Shown: positions 26,570-37,011, counted from the stretch's first letter. The stretch: DNA of 37,847 bases from Candidatus Woesearchaeota archaeon (GCA_016192945.1 JACPTE010000016.1:1-37847); one strand, 5' to 3'. Translations and numbers: made by a program. The notes: generated by a model not told the origin, from the letters alone.

Positions 26570-26719
26570 AAAAATCTGGGTTTTTCTGTGTTCACGACGA
26601 TATTATGACATTTCAGCCATTATACATTTTTCCTTCGTTGACTACTTAAGAGTCATAAAGACAAAAGCAGAAACATTTAAATATGATTCATTATGAATGG
26701 CTGCCAGGGGGTGTTGATT

Positions 26720-28699
26720 ATGGTTGACATGTTAATCCTTGCATTTGCAAGCGGCATCATAGGGCTCCTGTTTGCAGCTTATCTCATATTCAGCGTTCTA
26801 AGGAGGGAGCAGGGCTCCAAGGAAATGACCAGCATAGCCCACCACATACAGGAGGGTGCTGTCGCATACCTGAACAGGCAGTACAGGACTGTCGCGATAC
26901 TTGTAGTTGCAATAGCAATAGTGCTTGGGCTTGCCACAGGACTGAACACTGCAATAACCTTTGTGATAGGCGCAGTGCTGTCAGCAGTAGCAGGATACAT
27001 AGGCATGATGATATCTGTAAGGGCAAATGTAAGGACAGCCAACGCTGCAAAATCAGGCCTGAAAGAGGCATTCAAGGTAGCATTTCAGGGAGGGGCTGTA
27101 ACAGGCTTCTGCGTAGTGAGCCTGGGCCTGCTGGGTGTTGTGGCGATGTACTATTATTACAGGGACCCTTTCACGCTCATAGGATTCGGCTTTGGAGCCA
27201 GCCTGATAAGCCTATTCGCAAGGGTTGGGGGCGGGATATATACAAAAGCGGCTGACGTAGGCACAGACCTTGTAGGAAAGGTAGAGGCAGGCATACCAGA
27301 AGACGATCCCAGAAACCCCGGCGTGATAGCTGACAACGTGGGGGACAATGTGGGTGACTGCGCAGGAATGGCAGCAGACCTGTTTGAGAGCTATACTGTA
27401 ACGATAATAGCCGCGATGCTGCTGGGGATTGCCCTTTCAACAAACGGGGTCATATACCCCCTTGCACTGGGGGCTATTGCCATAATTGCTTCAATAATAG
27501 GAAGCCTCTTTGTAAGCACATCAGACAAGCAGAAAATATGGTCAGCCCTTAACAGGGGAATACTGATAAGCGCCCTGCTGTCTGCAATAGGATTTTACTT
27601 CGTGACCAGCTTTATGTGGAATGAGCTGAAATACTTCTATGCCTCACTGGTCGGAATAGCAGTAACAGTGATTATAGGCTTTGTTACAGAATACTATACT
27701 TCACACACAAGAAGCCCGACAAGGGCAATTGCAGACTCTGCAAAAACAGGGCCTGCAACAGTCATAATAATGGGCCTGGCAATAGGGCTTGAATCAACGC
27801 TCGTGCCGGTATTAGCCATATCAGCAGGAATTTTTGCAGCATTTCATTTCGCAGGAGTATACGGGATAGCAATAGCAGCAGTTGCAATGCTCTCAATGAC
27901 TGGCATAATAGTCAGCGTTGACTCATTCGGGCCAATCACAGACAACGCAGGCGGCATAGCAGAAATGGCAAAGATGCCCCACTCTGTAAGGGGAATAACA
28001 GACCCCCTTGACGCAGTAGGAAACACCACAAAGGCAGTAACCAAGGGCTTTGCAATAGGCTCGGCAGCACTCGCAGCGCTGTCATTATTCGCAGCATATG
28101 GGGAGGCTGCAAAGCTGACTTCAATAAACCTTTTTGAGCCAAGAGTTGTTGTAGGGCTGTTCATAGGCGGGCTTCTGCCATTCATATTCTCATCGCTAAC
28201 AATGAGGGCAGTGGGCAGGACAGCATTCATGATAGTTGAGGAAGTCAGGAGGCAGTTCAGGGAGATTAAGGGCCTGATGGAGGGCAAGGCCAAGGCAGAC
28301 TACGCAAGATGCGTTGACATATGCACAAAGGCAGCAATAAAAGAGCTGATACTGCCTGGAATAATTGCGATAGCAGCACCCCTGCTGGTTGGGTTTATCC
28401 TGGGCCCTGCAGCGCTTGGGGGTATGCTTGCAGGCGCAATCATAACAGGCCTCCTGCTTGCAATAACAATGACAACAGGGGGCGCTGCATGGGATAACGC
28501 CAAGAAATACATAGAGATGGGAAACCTTGGAGGCAAGGGAAGCGATGCCCACAAGGCAGCAGTTGTAGGAGACACAGTAGGCGACCCGTTCAAGGACACA
28601 AGCGGGCCTGCACTTAACCCGCTAATAAAAGTCCTGAACACTGTGGCGCTAATCTCAGCAGGGCTTATTGTGCAGTATTACCTCCTGAAGCCTGTTTAA
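26720..28699 (+). CDS. hppA: Membrane-bound proton-translocating pyrophosphatase
   Basis: [56 protein letters not shown] and [21 protein letters not shown]. Start trimmed from 26693. Confidence 0.95.
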   Translation: MVDMLILAFASGIIGLLFAAYLIFSVLRREQGSKEMTSIAHHIQEGAVAYLNRQYRTVAILVVAIAIVLGLATGLNTAITFVIGAVLSAVAGYIGMMISVRANVRTANAAKSGLKEAFKVAFQGGAVTGFCVVSLGLLGVVAMYYYYRDPFTLIGFGFGASLISLFARVGGGIYTKAADVGTDLVGKVEAGIPEDDPRNPGVIADNVGDNVGDCAGMAADLFESYTVTIIAAMLLGIALSTNGVIYPLALGAIAIIASIIGSLFVSTSDKQKIWSALNRGILISALLSAIGFYFVTSFMWNELKYFYASLVGIAVTVIIGFVTEYYTSHTRSPTRAIADSAKTGPATVIIMGLAIGLESTLVPVLAISAGIFAAFHFAGVYGIAIAAVAMLSMTGIIVSVDSFGPITDNAGGIAEMAKMPHSVRGITDPLDAVGNTTKAVTKGFAIGSAALAALSLFAAYGEAAKLTSINLFEPRVVVGLFIGGLLPFIFSSLTMRAVGRTAFMIVEEVRRQFREIKGLMEGKAKADYARCVDICTKAAIKELILPGIIAIAAPLLVGFILGPAALGGMLAGAIITGLLLAITMTTGGAAWDNAKKYIEMGNLGGKGSDAHKAAVVGDTVGDPFKDTSGPALNPLIKVLNTVALISAGLIVQYYLLKPV

Positions 28700-28714
28700 T
28701 TCAATAAGAACAGT

Positions 28715-29977
28715 TTAGAACTTAGCCAGCTTCAAGCCATAATCCTCTTCCAGGCGCAGAAGCTGGTTATACTTGGATGTCCTCTCTCCCCTTGCAACAG
28801 AGCCAGCCTTAATCTGGCCGCAGCCCAAGCTTACAGAAAGGTCGGCGATAAAAGAATCCTCTGTCTCTCCGCTCCTATGGCTGACCATCACCCTCCACCT
28901 GCTTTTGAATGCCAGGTTTGCTGCAGAGATTGCCTCGGAGAGTGTCCCAACCTGGTTGACTTTCAGGAGAAGGCAATTAGCGCTCTTCCTTGAGACAGCT
29001 GTTCTTATGCGATTCAAGTTAGTAACAGTGAGGTCGTCAGCAACAATCTGAATGCCTGATTTTTTTTTCAACTCTGCAAAGCTGCCAAAATCCTCCTGAT
29101 CAAAAGGGTCCTCCAGAGAAACAACAGGAAATGACCTTATCAGGCCCATATAGTAATCAATCAAGTCTGACGGCTGCAATATTTTTCCGACATCATAATA
29201 GCTTCCATTGAAAAACTCTGAGGCAGCTGCATCAATGGCAAACTTTATCCTGCCCTTATAGCCTGCCTTGCCAACAGCCTGCTCCAGAAGCACCAATGCC
29301 TTCTCAGCGCTGTTGATGTCAGGGGCAAAGCCGCCCTCATCGCCTACGTTAACAGCCCCCTTTCCATAAACTGTTGAGATTATGCCCTTAAGGGTGTGAT
29401 AAGTCTCTGAAAGCATGGTGACAGCATCCTTAAAACTGGCTGCCTTCACAGGAACAAGCATGAACTCCTGAAGCCTCAAGCTGGTTCCAGCATGCCTTCC
29501 GCCGTTGATGACATTGCAGAATGGGACTGGAAGAACAAACCTGCGGTTCCTGCTTATCTTGCCTACGACCTGATGCAGAGGGGTATTGGTAGCTGCTGAT
29601 GCCGCCCTTGCAGCAGCCAGGCTCACTCCAAGAATCGCGTTTGCGCCAAGCCTTGACTTGTCAGGAGTGCCATCCAGCCCTATCATCAGGCTGTCCAGCC
29701 CATGCTGGTTCCTGCAATCCATCCCAATGACTTTCCTGGAAATAATTGAATTAACATTTGAAACTGCCTTTGACACGCCCCTGCCAAGGAATCTTTTTTC
29801 GTTGTCACGCAGCTCAAGAGCCTCGTGCTTCCCTGTTGATGCGCCGCTAGGGACAATAGCAGAGGCACAGATGGAATTCCTGCCCTTGCCGGCTACAATG
29901 ACAACTTCTACTGTAGGATTGCCGCGGCTGTCAAGAACCTCCCTTGCAGCAACTTTTGAAATCTTATAACCAGGCAT
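28715..29977 (-). CDS. eno: Enolase
   Basis: AREVLDSRGNPTVEV; GANAILGVSLA; VGDEGGFAPD; SLEDPFDQED; VSHRSGETEDSFIADL. Confidence 0.96.
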   Translation of the reverse strand: MPGYKISKVAAREVLDSRGNPTVEVVIVAGKGRNSICASAIVPSGASTGKHEALELRDNEKRFLGRGVSKAVSNVNSIISRKVIGMDCRNQHGLDSLMIGLDGTPDKSRLGANAILGVSLAAARAASAATNTPLHQVVGKISRNRRFVLPVPFCNVINGGRHAGTSLRLQEFMLVPVKAASFKDAVTMLSETYHTLKGIISTVYGKGAVNVGDEGGFAPDINSAEKALVLLEQAVGKAGYKGRIKFAIDAAASEFFNGSYYDVGKILQPSDLIDYYMGLIRSFPVVSLEDPFDQEDFGSFAELKKKSGIQIVADDLTVTNLNRIRTAVSRKSANCLLLKVNQVGTLSEAISAANLAFKSRWRVMVSHRSGETEDSFIADLSVSLGCGQIKAGSVARGERTSKYNQLLRLEEDYGLKLAKF

Positions 29978-30057
29978 TAACTGAAAATGAGCTTATCAAT
30001 TAAAAAACTTTTCGCATTCAAAAACATTATATACAAAGCAGAAATCACCCCTATAAA

Positions 30058-30543
30058 ATGACAGCAATGTTTTATGGCAATTTATCAGGCTGGATAATTG
30101 AGGTATTGCACCGTCCAATCCATCAAGGCATCAGGGATACGAGAGTAGTGTTAGCTACAAAAGAGGGCAGGGAATGGAATGATGAATATGCAAATTCAAA
30201 AAACCCTGTGCAATGGCCTGTTGAATTCAGCAGGGAAATAGGGCCTGACTCGCCATTGGCAGCAGCGCCCCCAGACAAGCTGGTGGAATACGTGGATTTC
30301 ATGATACTGCACTTCTGGGGCAATACAACTGTGCATCCTGATTCAAGAGTAAATTCCTATAACGGCGTACTTCAGTCATTGCAAAACCCTCGCCAGGCAG
30401 CTTATTTCGGCGGCAGCAGACCATGCTACATTGAATTAAGCTATAATTCAAGAGGCCTTGCAGGCGGCATAAAAGGGCTGGCCTCAAGGCTTGAGAATCT
30501 CGTGATGCAGGGGATACCCGGCTTTTCTGAAATGCCTACATAA
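30058..30543 (+). CDS. Hypothetical protein
   Basis: 161 aa; TTATATAC about 27 nt upstream of ATG; no recognisable family. Confidence 0.6.
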   Translation: MTAMFYGNLSGWIIEVLHRPIHQGIRDTRVVLATKEGREWNDEYANSKNPVQWPVEFSREIGPDSPLAAAPPDKLVEYVDFMILHFWGNTTVHPDSRVNSYNGVLQSLQNPRQAAYFGGSRPCYIELSYNSRGLAGGIKGLASRLENLVMQGIPGFSEMPT

Positions 30544-31180
30544 GCGGAAGCACAGCCGGGGCAAGAAGCTTGAACCAAAGCACAGTCCAGGCGGCAGTTG
30601 TAACTATGTTGACAGTTCCCATTGTCTTGAGATAGCTGTCGCCTGAGAAAATCCTGATTGGCTCAGAAATCATGAACTGGGTTGCAATGCTGATGAAGCC
30701 GAGCCAGAAGAGAGGCACACCCATGCTGCTGAAGAAAGCTACAACAAATGCAGAAACAGGCAGCGAGATAATCCAGAAAAAGCTTGAAGGGTCTATAAGC
30801 TGCGGAATCACCTCTGCGGCAATGGACGACACAAAGCCAACCAGCGCGCCCACCATCGGGCCGTAAGCAACCGTAGTCAGGACTGTTGCAAAAGTCACCA
30901 GCTCAAAGCCAAGCGTGAACTTGACGTACTTCTTGTAATAAGTGGAGAATGAAGCCACCAAGATAAGGACGATAATCATCACAGAGTTCTTGATGGCAAC
31001 CCCCCTGATGTAGCCAAACAGAATAAGGCAGAAGCCCAGGATGAAAATCCACTTGTGCTTAAGAAAGTAAACCAGGGCCTTATTCGGGATGCCTGCAACC
31101 AGCTGCCTGCCCCTGGCAAGGCCGCTGTTCAAAAAAGGCCTGTTCACACCAGGATTCTTATCAGAGTGCTTAGACTGCAT
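30536..31180 (-). CDS. Polytopic membrane protein of unknown function
   Basis: 214 aa, about five to six hydrophobic helices; YGPMVGALVGFVSSIAAEVIPQLIDPSSFFWI. Confidence 0.7.
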   Translation of the reverse strand: MQSKHSDKNPGVNRPFLNSGLARGRQLVAGIPNKALVYFLKHKWIFILGFCLILFGYIRGVAIKNSVMIIVLILVASFSTYYKKYVKFTLGFELVTFATVLTTVAYGPMVGALVGFVSSIAAEVIPQLIDPSSFFWIISLPVSAFVVAFFSSMGVPLFWLGFISIATQFMISEPIRIFSGDSYLKTMGTVNIVTTAAWTVLWFKLLAPAVLPLM

Positions 31181-31186
31181 ATTCGT

Positions 31187-31969
31187 TTATCCGATGTAGC
31201 TCATATCATTCCCCATCTTGCCCTGAAGAGTCCTCAAGGCGGCAGATGAAATCCTGCCCTTCCTCTCCCCTATCTCTGCCTCAATATCCCGCACTTCCTT
31301 ATCAAGGGCTGCAAGGTCTATTCCCATTGACAGCTTCTTATCCAATACCCTGACCATCTCACGGGCACCCCTGATTCCGAGATACATCGGCCTCGCATAA
31401 GTCTCTGCGAGAAGGCTCACAGCCTCTATATTCCTCCTCTGGGCCAGCCCGAGAAGAATCCCGGAAACCCCGATTATGGGGCCTACAATCCCGAATAGGC
31501 TTGAATTAACATTAGTGCCAGAGCAATACCTCCTGACAATTTCCCTTGAATTACCAGTGCAATACAGCTTGGGCTTCTTTGGAATATGCGGAAGCCCTAT
31601 CCCGCCTAAAGTGATGACTTCCCGCCCATTGAACTGAGACAGGATATCCAAGACAGTGTCGCAAAAATCGTAGCAGGACACCTCATCAATCGGCTGGACA
31701 TCCCCTGCAAGGAAAAGCATGTCTAATTTTCCCTTCTTATGATAAATGCTTATTCCCGGAAGCTCAACCAGGTTGTTCTCATTCACAAACACTGAATGGG
31801 GGAGCGAATAGGAAAACAGGTCATAAAGCTTCTCAGCCTTGAGCTCTTCAACAATGAAATCAACAGCAACCTTCCCAACATTGCCGATTCCCGGAAGCCC
31901 TTCCATGAGGACAGGGCTCTTAATTGATGGAAGCCTCTTCGGAACCTGAGTGACAACCCACCTGCTCAT
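31187..31969 (-). CDS. PAC2 (proteasome assembly chaperone) family protein
   Basis: SPVLMEGLPGIGNVGKVAVDFIVEELKAEKLYDLFSYSLPHSVFVNENNLVELPG typical of archaeal PAC2 proteins. Confidence 0.88.
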   Translation of the reverse strand: MSRWVVTQVPKRLPSIKSPVLMEGLPGIGNVGKVAVDFIVEELKAEKLYDLFSYSLPHSVFVNENNLVELPGISIYHKKGKLDMLFLAGDVQPIDEVSCYDFCDTVLDILSQFNGREVITLGGIGLPHIPKKPKLYCTGNSREIVRRYCSGTNVNSSLFGIVGPIIGVSGILLGLAQRRNIEAVSLLAETYARPMYLGIRGAREMVRVLDKKLSMGIDLAALDKEVRDIEAEIGERKGRISSAALRTLQGKMGNDMSYIG

Positions 31970-32142
31970 AGCAAGCCAGCCCTCCTTAAAGCATCAGCCT
32001 TGGCAGCACGCCTGTAGCTGGCATAAGCATCCTGAGGGCTGAACTTGGCAGGACCAACCCTCAAGCTCTCAGAGCTGCAGGCAGGGCAAACATCCATGAG
32101 GGAATAAGCCATGCAGGAACTGCACTTCAATATGTGCCTCAT
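31966..32142 (-). CDS. nop10: H/ACA RNP protein Nop10 (58 aa, below ORF-track cutoff)
   Basis: MRHILKCSSCMAYSLMDVCPACSSESLRVGPAKFSPQDAYASYRRAAKADALRRAGLL; start and stop overlap neighbouring genes by a few nt. Confidence 0.93.
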   Translation of the reverse strand: MRHILKCSSCMAYSLMDVCPACSSESLRVGPAKFSPQDAYASYRRAAKADALRRAGLL

Positions 32143-32912
32143 TCTGCCCTCTCAAAGTCTCCTGAGCCCTCCTTTCCTGCAACATAGTTGATAGCATCCA
32201 TAGTAGCCCTTTCAATTATCTGCTCAGCCACCTTGTAATTTGCAGCCCGCACAGTCACCTTATACTTGCCTGCCCTGATGTAAGAAACCTCAGCCCCTGA
32301 GCCAGCAACCTTCCTCAGGGCATCCTTTACAACAGCCACTCCGTTAGGGGCATAACTGGTCAGCAAAAGGCTCCCGGTGATTGAAACCTCAGCAGGCTTT
32401 ATCCTGAGCCGGATGGCAGACTCCAGCTCCTCGGCAACACGCCTGTCCAGCCCCAGCTTCACGAGGGAAAGCCTGCCCTCAGCGACCTCAGAAAAACAGC
32501 TGAAAATAGAGCCATACTCCCTCAAAACCGCTGAAGCAACATCATCAAACATCTTCTTATTGTCAATGTTGAGCTTCTTGGCAGCCACCTCAACAATCTT
32601 TTCAGCCTTCTGCTCATGCTTAATCTCATTAATCTTGCTCCTCTTCTGGGCATCTGTCACCCTTCTTAAAGATAAGTCAACATGGCCCCTTTCCTGGTTA
32701 ACCCTCAGGACCTTGCAAACCACAACCTTGTCTTCCCTGACAAAATCCCTGATGTTCCTAATCCTTCCAGGGGAAACCTCTGAAATGTGAATCATGCCTG
32801 TAAGGTCATACTCCTCAATCCTGACAAAAACAGAATGGCTCTGGATGGATGTTACAGTACACAACACGAGCTCAGAATCCTCTGGAAACCCCTTTTTCTT
32901 AAGCAACAACAT
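32139..32912 (-). CDS. Translation initiation factor aIF2 subunit alpha
   Basis: FPEDSELVLCTVTSIQSHSVFVRIEEYDLTGMIHISEVSPGRIRNIRDFVREDKVVVCKVLRVNQERGHVDLSLRRV (S1 domain). Confidence 0.95.
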   Translation of the reverse strand: MLLLKKKGFPEDSELVLCTVTSIQSHSVFVRIEEYDLTGMIHISEVSPGRIRNIRDFVREDKVVVCKVLRVNQERGHVDLSLRRVTDAQKRSKINEIKHEQKAEKIVEVAAKKLNIDNKKMFDDVASAVLREYGSIFSCFSEVAEGRLSLVKLGLDRRVAEELESAIRLRIKPAEVSITGSLLLTSYAPNGVAVVKDALRKVAGSGAEVSYIRAGKYKVTVRAANYKVAEQIIERATMDAINYVAGKEGSGDFERAE

Positions 32913-33104
32913 TTACTCAAGCACTTCCAAAATCCTGGACTTAATCCTCGTCTTTCCCCCAGTGGGCTCGGCAATAACCTTGCCGCAGACCAGGCACTTC
33001 ACCTCAGTGGATGCCTTTCCAAAAAGAATTTGCTCATTCTTGCATTTCGGACAGCGAACCTTAACAAACTTTGAAGTCGGCTCCCTAAGTTTCATGGAAA
33101 ACAA
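32913..33104 (-). CDS. rps27e: 30S ribosomal protein S27e
   Basis: FVKVRCPKCKNEQILFGKASTEVKCLVCGKVIAEPTGGKTRI; directly upstream of aIF2-alpha in the operon. Confidence 0.94.
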   Translation of the reverse strand: MFSMKLREPTSKFVKVRCPKCKNEQILFGKASTEVKCLVCGKVIAEPTGGKTRIKSRILEVLE

Positions 33105-33130
33105 GAATGAAGTGATGTTTAAAAAGGTTT

Positions 33131-33442
33131 TTATTGGGCAAACTCAAGCTTCTTGGCCCTGAAGCCCTTTCTCTGGGAATGCATCTTCTTGCACACAGAG
33201 CACTCATACCTTAGGTCAGTCTTCTTTGTGGACTTCTTTCCAGTCATCTTCCACTTGGTGATAGCTGGCTTTGAATATCTGCCGAGATTTCCAAAACCCC
33301 TTGCCTTTCCACGCTTCCTCGCCCTAATCTTTGAGCCCTGGCTCAATGAGCTTGGAGCCCTCTTCTTTGACTGGAGAATCTTGTGCTGGGTATGCTTCCT
33401 GCACTTAGGGCAATACCTGCTGACTGACTTGGGCATTTTCAT
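33131..33442 (-). CDS. rpl44e: 50S ribosomal protein L44e
   Basis: MKMPKSVSRYCPKCRKHTQHKILQSKKRAPSSLSQGSKIRARKRGKARGFGNLGRYSKPAITKWKMTGKKSTKKTDLRYECSVCKK. Confidence 0.95.
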   Translation of the reverse strand: MKMPKSVSRYCPKCRKHTQHKILQSKKRAPSSLSQGSKIRARKRGKARGFGNLGRYSKPAITKWKMTGKKSTKKTDLRYECSVCKKMHSQRKGFRAKKLEFAQ

Positions 33443-33503
33443 TACTGAAAGGCAAAAAGAAGTAATATATAAATGTTTATGAGCCCCCGCATGCAGGAAT
33501 CCC

Positions 33504-34151
33504 CTATTCCTTCAACTCCACAGCATTTCCCCTGCTTATCAACACATCCGCAAGCTCAGCAGGAAGCTCAGCTGTCTGGCCAGCCTCAAAAGGCCCGTAA
33601 ACCTCAAGCTCCTTTCCCACGAAGCTTGAAACAAACTGAATAAACCTGATTTCCTTCAGACCAAACTCAGATGCAGGCTTAAACCCTGCATCTTCAAATT
33701 CCCCAAGCACTGGCTTAACAGAATCACTGGATTTTTGCACTGATTCAGCAGAAGGCCCGACAGAGGGCTCCTTAAGGCTCAAGGCGGTGTTGAGGACTGA
33801 TTTCCTGTAATAATCAAGCTGCCCCAGAAGCCCCTCAAACAGCTTCTTCTCCACAGACATCATGCTGGCAGAGTCAATAAAGCTTGGAGAGCTCCTGGAG
33901 GCAGCCAGGGCCATGTTTAGAATCTTCTTTTCACGCCTCTCATAAAGCTCCCTTAGCATCCTCCTGATGTTCTGGACCTGCTTCAGGATTTTATCATCAT
34001 CCAGGGAGCGTAGGGCGTTCTTCTCCTGGATATAGGATGCAACATCCCTAAAGAAAGATTCGTCAATCTTCTGAAGCTCCTCCCTGCCCTTCTCCCGCAT
34101 AACTACATCAAAAATAGTCTCATAAGTCAGGTTCAACTGCTGCACAGCCAC
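33504..34151 (-). CDS. GINS complex subunit (archaeal Gins51/15-like)
   Basis: Helical A-domain IRRMLRELYERREKKILNMALAASR and C-terminal B-domain FIQFVSSFVGKELEVYGPFEAGQTAELPAELADVLISRGNAVEL. Confidence 0.85.
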   Translation of the reverse strand: MAVQQLNLTYETIFDVVMREKGREELQKIDESFFRDVASYIQEKNALRSLDDDKILKQVQNIRRMLRELYERREKKILNMALAASRSSPSFIDSASMMSVEKKLFEGLLGQLDYYRKSVLNTALSLKEPSVGPSAESVQKSSDSVKPVLGEFEDAGFKPASEFGLKEIRFIQFVSSFVGKELEVYGPFEAGQTAELPAELADVLISRGNAVELKE

Positions 34152-34320
34152 GAAAATTCACCCCGGATTGTAAGAAAATGCCAGATATATAATGTTTTTG
34201 AGGCAGGCATCCCAAAAGAAAAGATTTTTATACCACTATAGAATGACTAAATTAAAGGCTTTTTATGATAATATATAACGATTCAAAAGTTTTATATCGG
34301 CACAAACAAACCCGTAAAAT

Positions 34321-35556
34321 ATGGAGCTGCACCCAGAAAATGAAAAGCCAGAGCTCAAATTCAATGACCTGGAGTTTGAGGAGCTGGATGGAAAGGTCAG
34401 GATTTACTTCCTAAGAAACTTCTATTTTGAAGCAGACAGGGAGATGCTCAGGAGAATAGGAGATTACCAGCTCAGAAAAAATTCAATCACCTTTTCAAAC
34501 TGCACTGAAAAAAGCGCAAGGGGCAAATTCAACCTCCTGCTTGATTACGGATTCTCAAACCTGAGGCACAGGATAACGCGAAAGCCTGCATACTACATAC
34601 ACAGCCGCTCAGGAATCCCGCTGATAGGAAGCAACGCCTTCGGGCTTGTGGACAGGAACACCAACCTGATAGAGGTAAAGCCCCTGACAGGCTGCAATGA
34701 GAACTGCAACTACTGCAGCGTGGACGAGGGATTGAGGACTAAAAAAACAGCAGACCTTGTTGTTGAGAAGGACTACCTTGTAAGTGAGTTCAGGAGGCTT
34801 GCAGAGTTCAAGGGCTGCGATGTTGAGGCATACATAAACTCGCAGGGAGAGCCTACGCTATACGGCCCGCTGCCTGAGCTCATAAGGGACCTGGGGAAAA
34901 TTGAGGGGTGCAAAAGCATCGTCATGAACAGCAACGGGAGCATCCTTGACGAGGAATACATTGACAGGCTTGCTGAAGCAGGCCTTAAAAGGCTCAACCT
35001 GTCCCTGAATGCACTTGACCCGAAAAAGGCAAAGATACTCTCAGGATGGGGGCTGTACAACATAGACAGGATAAAGCAAATGGCAGAATACGCTGCAAAA
35101 AAAATGGAGCTGCTGATAGCCCCTGTATGGGTGCCTGGATTTAACGACGGGGAAATACCCAAAATAGCAAGATACGCGCTGGAAATAGGCGCGAAGATAG
35201 GAATCCAGAACTACCTTTACTACAAAAGGGGAAGAAACCCTGCTACGCCGATGAAATGGGAGGAATTCTATGAAAAGCTGGGAAATCTTGAGAAGGAGCT
35301 TGGAGTCAACCTGACAAAGATGGACCTCAAGGGCGAATTCAGGATAATGCCAACAAAAAACCTTCCCAAGCCGTTCAGGAAGGGGCAGGTTATAGAGGCA
35401 GAGGTGATGCTGCCCGGAAGGTATCCCAATGAAAAGATAGGCGTTGCTGGCGAGAGGAACATAACCCTGCTTAACTGCACTCAGGAAAAGGGAAGAATAA
35501 GGGCAAAAATAGTAAGGACAAAGCACAACGTGTTTGACGCTGTTGCACTTGGCTGA
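34321..35556 (+). CDS. Radical SAM protein with C-terminal TRAM-like domain
   Basis: VKPLTGCNENCNYCSVDEG (CxxxCxxC), YINSQGEPTLYG, C-terminal FRKGQVIEAEVMLPGRYPNEKIGVAGERNITLLNCTQEKGRIRAKIVRTKHNVFDAV. Confidence 0.88.
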   Translation: MELHPENEKPELKFNDLEFEELDGKVRIYFLRNFYFEADREMLRRIGDYQLRKNSITFSNCTEKSARGKFNLLLDYGFSNLRHRITRKPAYYIHSRSGIPLIGSNAFGLVDRNTNLIEVKPLTGCNENCNYCSVDEGLRTKKTADLVVEKDYLVSEFRRLAEFKGCDVEAYINSQGEPTLYGPLPELIRDLGKIEGCKSIVMNSNGSILDEEYIDRLAEAGLKRLNLSLNALDPKKAKILSGWGLYNIDRIKQMAEYAAKKMELLIAPVWVPGFNDGEIPKIARYALEIGAKIGIQNYLYYKRGRNPATPMKWEEFYEKLGNLEKELGVNLTKMDLKGEFRIMPTKNLPKPFRKGQVIEAEVMLPGRYPNEKIGVAGERNITLLNCTQEKGRIRAKIVRTKHNVFDAVALG

Positions 35557-35600
35557 CTCGCATCAAAAGAATTTTAAAGCGCTGCAGGATACAAGCCCGC

Positions 35601-37007
35601 ATGAAGCTGAAATCCTGGCACCTGTTCGCTGCATTAAGCATAATATTCTTTTCAATCCAGGCAACACACTTCAGGTACGCAATCAGCGACGAGAACATCT
35701 ACTTTTACATGGCAAAGCTGATTGCACACGGGCAGATGCCTTACGCGGATTTTTTCCTTGCGCACCCGCCAATGCACATACTCATGCTATCACTCTTCTA
35801 CATTGCTTTTGGATTTAACATCATCCTGTTAAAGGCAACAGCGCCCCTGGCAATCATAGGCGCGGCATGGTTTACCTTCAAGCTGGCAAGGGAGAAGCTT
35901 GGCAGCACAGAGGCAATAATCGCTGCAATGCTTTTTTACTTCTCATATGATGTCATGCGGTTCAGCACATTCGCAGTCTGGATAACCCTCGCAACAATGC
36001 TCACAGCAGCAAGCGCCTATTATGCCCTGACAAACAGGCATCTTGCAGGGGGAATGGCAATGGCCGCGGCATCCATGACAGGGCTGCTTTCAATAATAGC
36101 CGGAATTGCAATATCAGGCTACCTGCTCATAACTGACAGGAAGGGCTTCCTGAAGTACGCTGCAGCATTCTTAGGGCTTTTAATCGTGCTAAACATGCTG
36201 CTCATCCTGCTGTTCGGAAGTGCATACATGAATGACACCTATTACTACCACCTTGAAAAGCCTGCAGAGGGAACAAACAAGGAGGGGATAATCACCCTGC
36301 TGCTGAAGTCAAACCCTCTGCTGTTCGGGACAGCTGCATTATTTGCAATCTCAAGGAGAAAATCCAGGCACATATTCCTCGCCTCAATAGCAATAATCAG
36401 CTCATATGCCCTTGTTCTGGGGCTACTGATGAGCTCCATATTCTCATACTACTTCATGCTTGCTATGCCCTTCCTGGCAATAATTGGAGCCAGGGGGGCT
36501 GCAGGGATTGTGGAGCTCACAAGGGAGCACAGGAGAACTGCCGTGCTTGCAGCAATCATCATAATAATCACGCTCCTAAGCGCAAAAAGCAGCTATGATT
36601 ATGAGGTAAACACATTCCAGGACTACGCAGAGGCGCAGGAAGTGGCAGGATACATCTCAGGGCACTCATCCAAAAGCGACCTTATATTCGGGGACGACTC
36701 TGTAACCCCCCTGATAGCCCTGCTGTCTGAAAGGGAGATAGCACTGAACATTGTGGACAGCAACAACCTCAGGTGGAGGGCAGGCCAGCTGAACGCCAGC
36801 GAAACAATAAAGTCGCTGAAAGAGAAGAAAGTAAAATTCATAATTGAAAGAAGGGTCAACGACGGGAAGGGAAGCTACATATACGGGCCATCATACCTTG
36901 ACGAGTTCAAGAATTTCATCAAAACAAGCTGCAAGCCAGTCAAGGTATTCAAAAGGCCTTGGGAGAAATACCAAATGGAAACATACATCTTTGACTGCGC
37001 TGCATAA
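35601..37007 (+). CDS. GT-C fold membrane glycosyltransferase (PMT/ArnT/GT39-like)
   Basis: 468 aa, multiple TM helices; SDENIYFYMAKLIAHGQMPYADFFLAHPPMHI resembles the first extracytoplasmic Asp loop of GT-C enzymes. Confidence 0.8.
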   Translation: MKLKSWHLFAALSIIFFSIQATHFRYAISDENIYFYMAKLIAHGQMPYADFFLAHPPMHILMLSLFYIAFGFNIILLKATAPLAIIGAAWFTFKLAREKLGSTEAIIAAMLFYFSYDVMRFSTFAVWITLATMLTAASAYYALTNRHLAGGMAMAAASMTGLLSIIAGIAISGYLLITDRKGFLKYAAAFLGLLIVLNMLLILLFGSAYMNDTYYYHLEKPAEGTNKEGIITLLLKSNPLLFGTAALFAISRRKSRHIFLASIAIISSYALVLGLLMSSIFSYYFMLAMPFLAIIGARGAAGIVELTREHRRTAVLAAIIIIITLLSAKSSYDYEVNTFQDYAEAQEVAGYISGHSSKSDLIFGDDSVTPLIALLSEREIALNIVDSNNLRWRAGQLNASETIKSLKEKKVKFIIERRVNDGKGSYIYGPSYLDEFKNFIKTSCKPVKVFKRPWEKYQMETYIFDCAA

Positions 37008-37011
37008 TGCC

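Noticed and set aside
26555-26600. C/D box sRNA in the HEPN-hppA intergenic region
   Set aside because: AGATGAC and CTGG only loosely resemble C (RUGAUGA) and D (CUGA) boxes; no proper C'/D' pair found.
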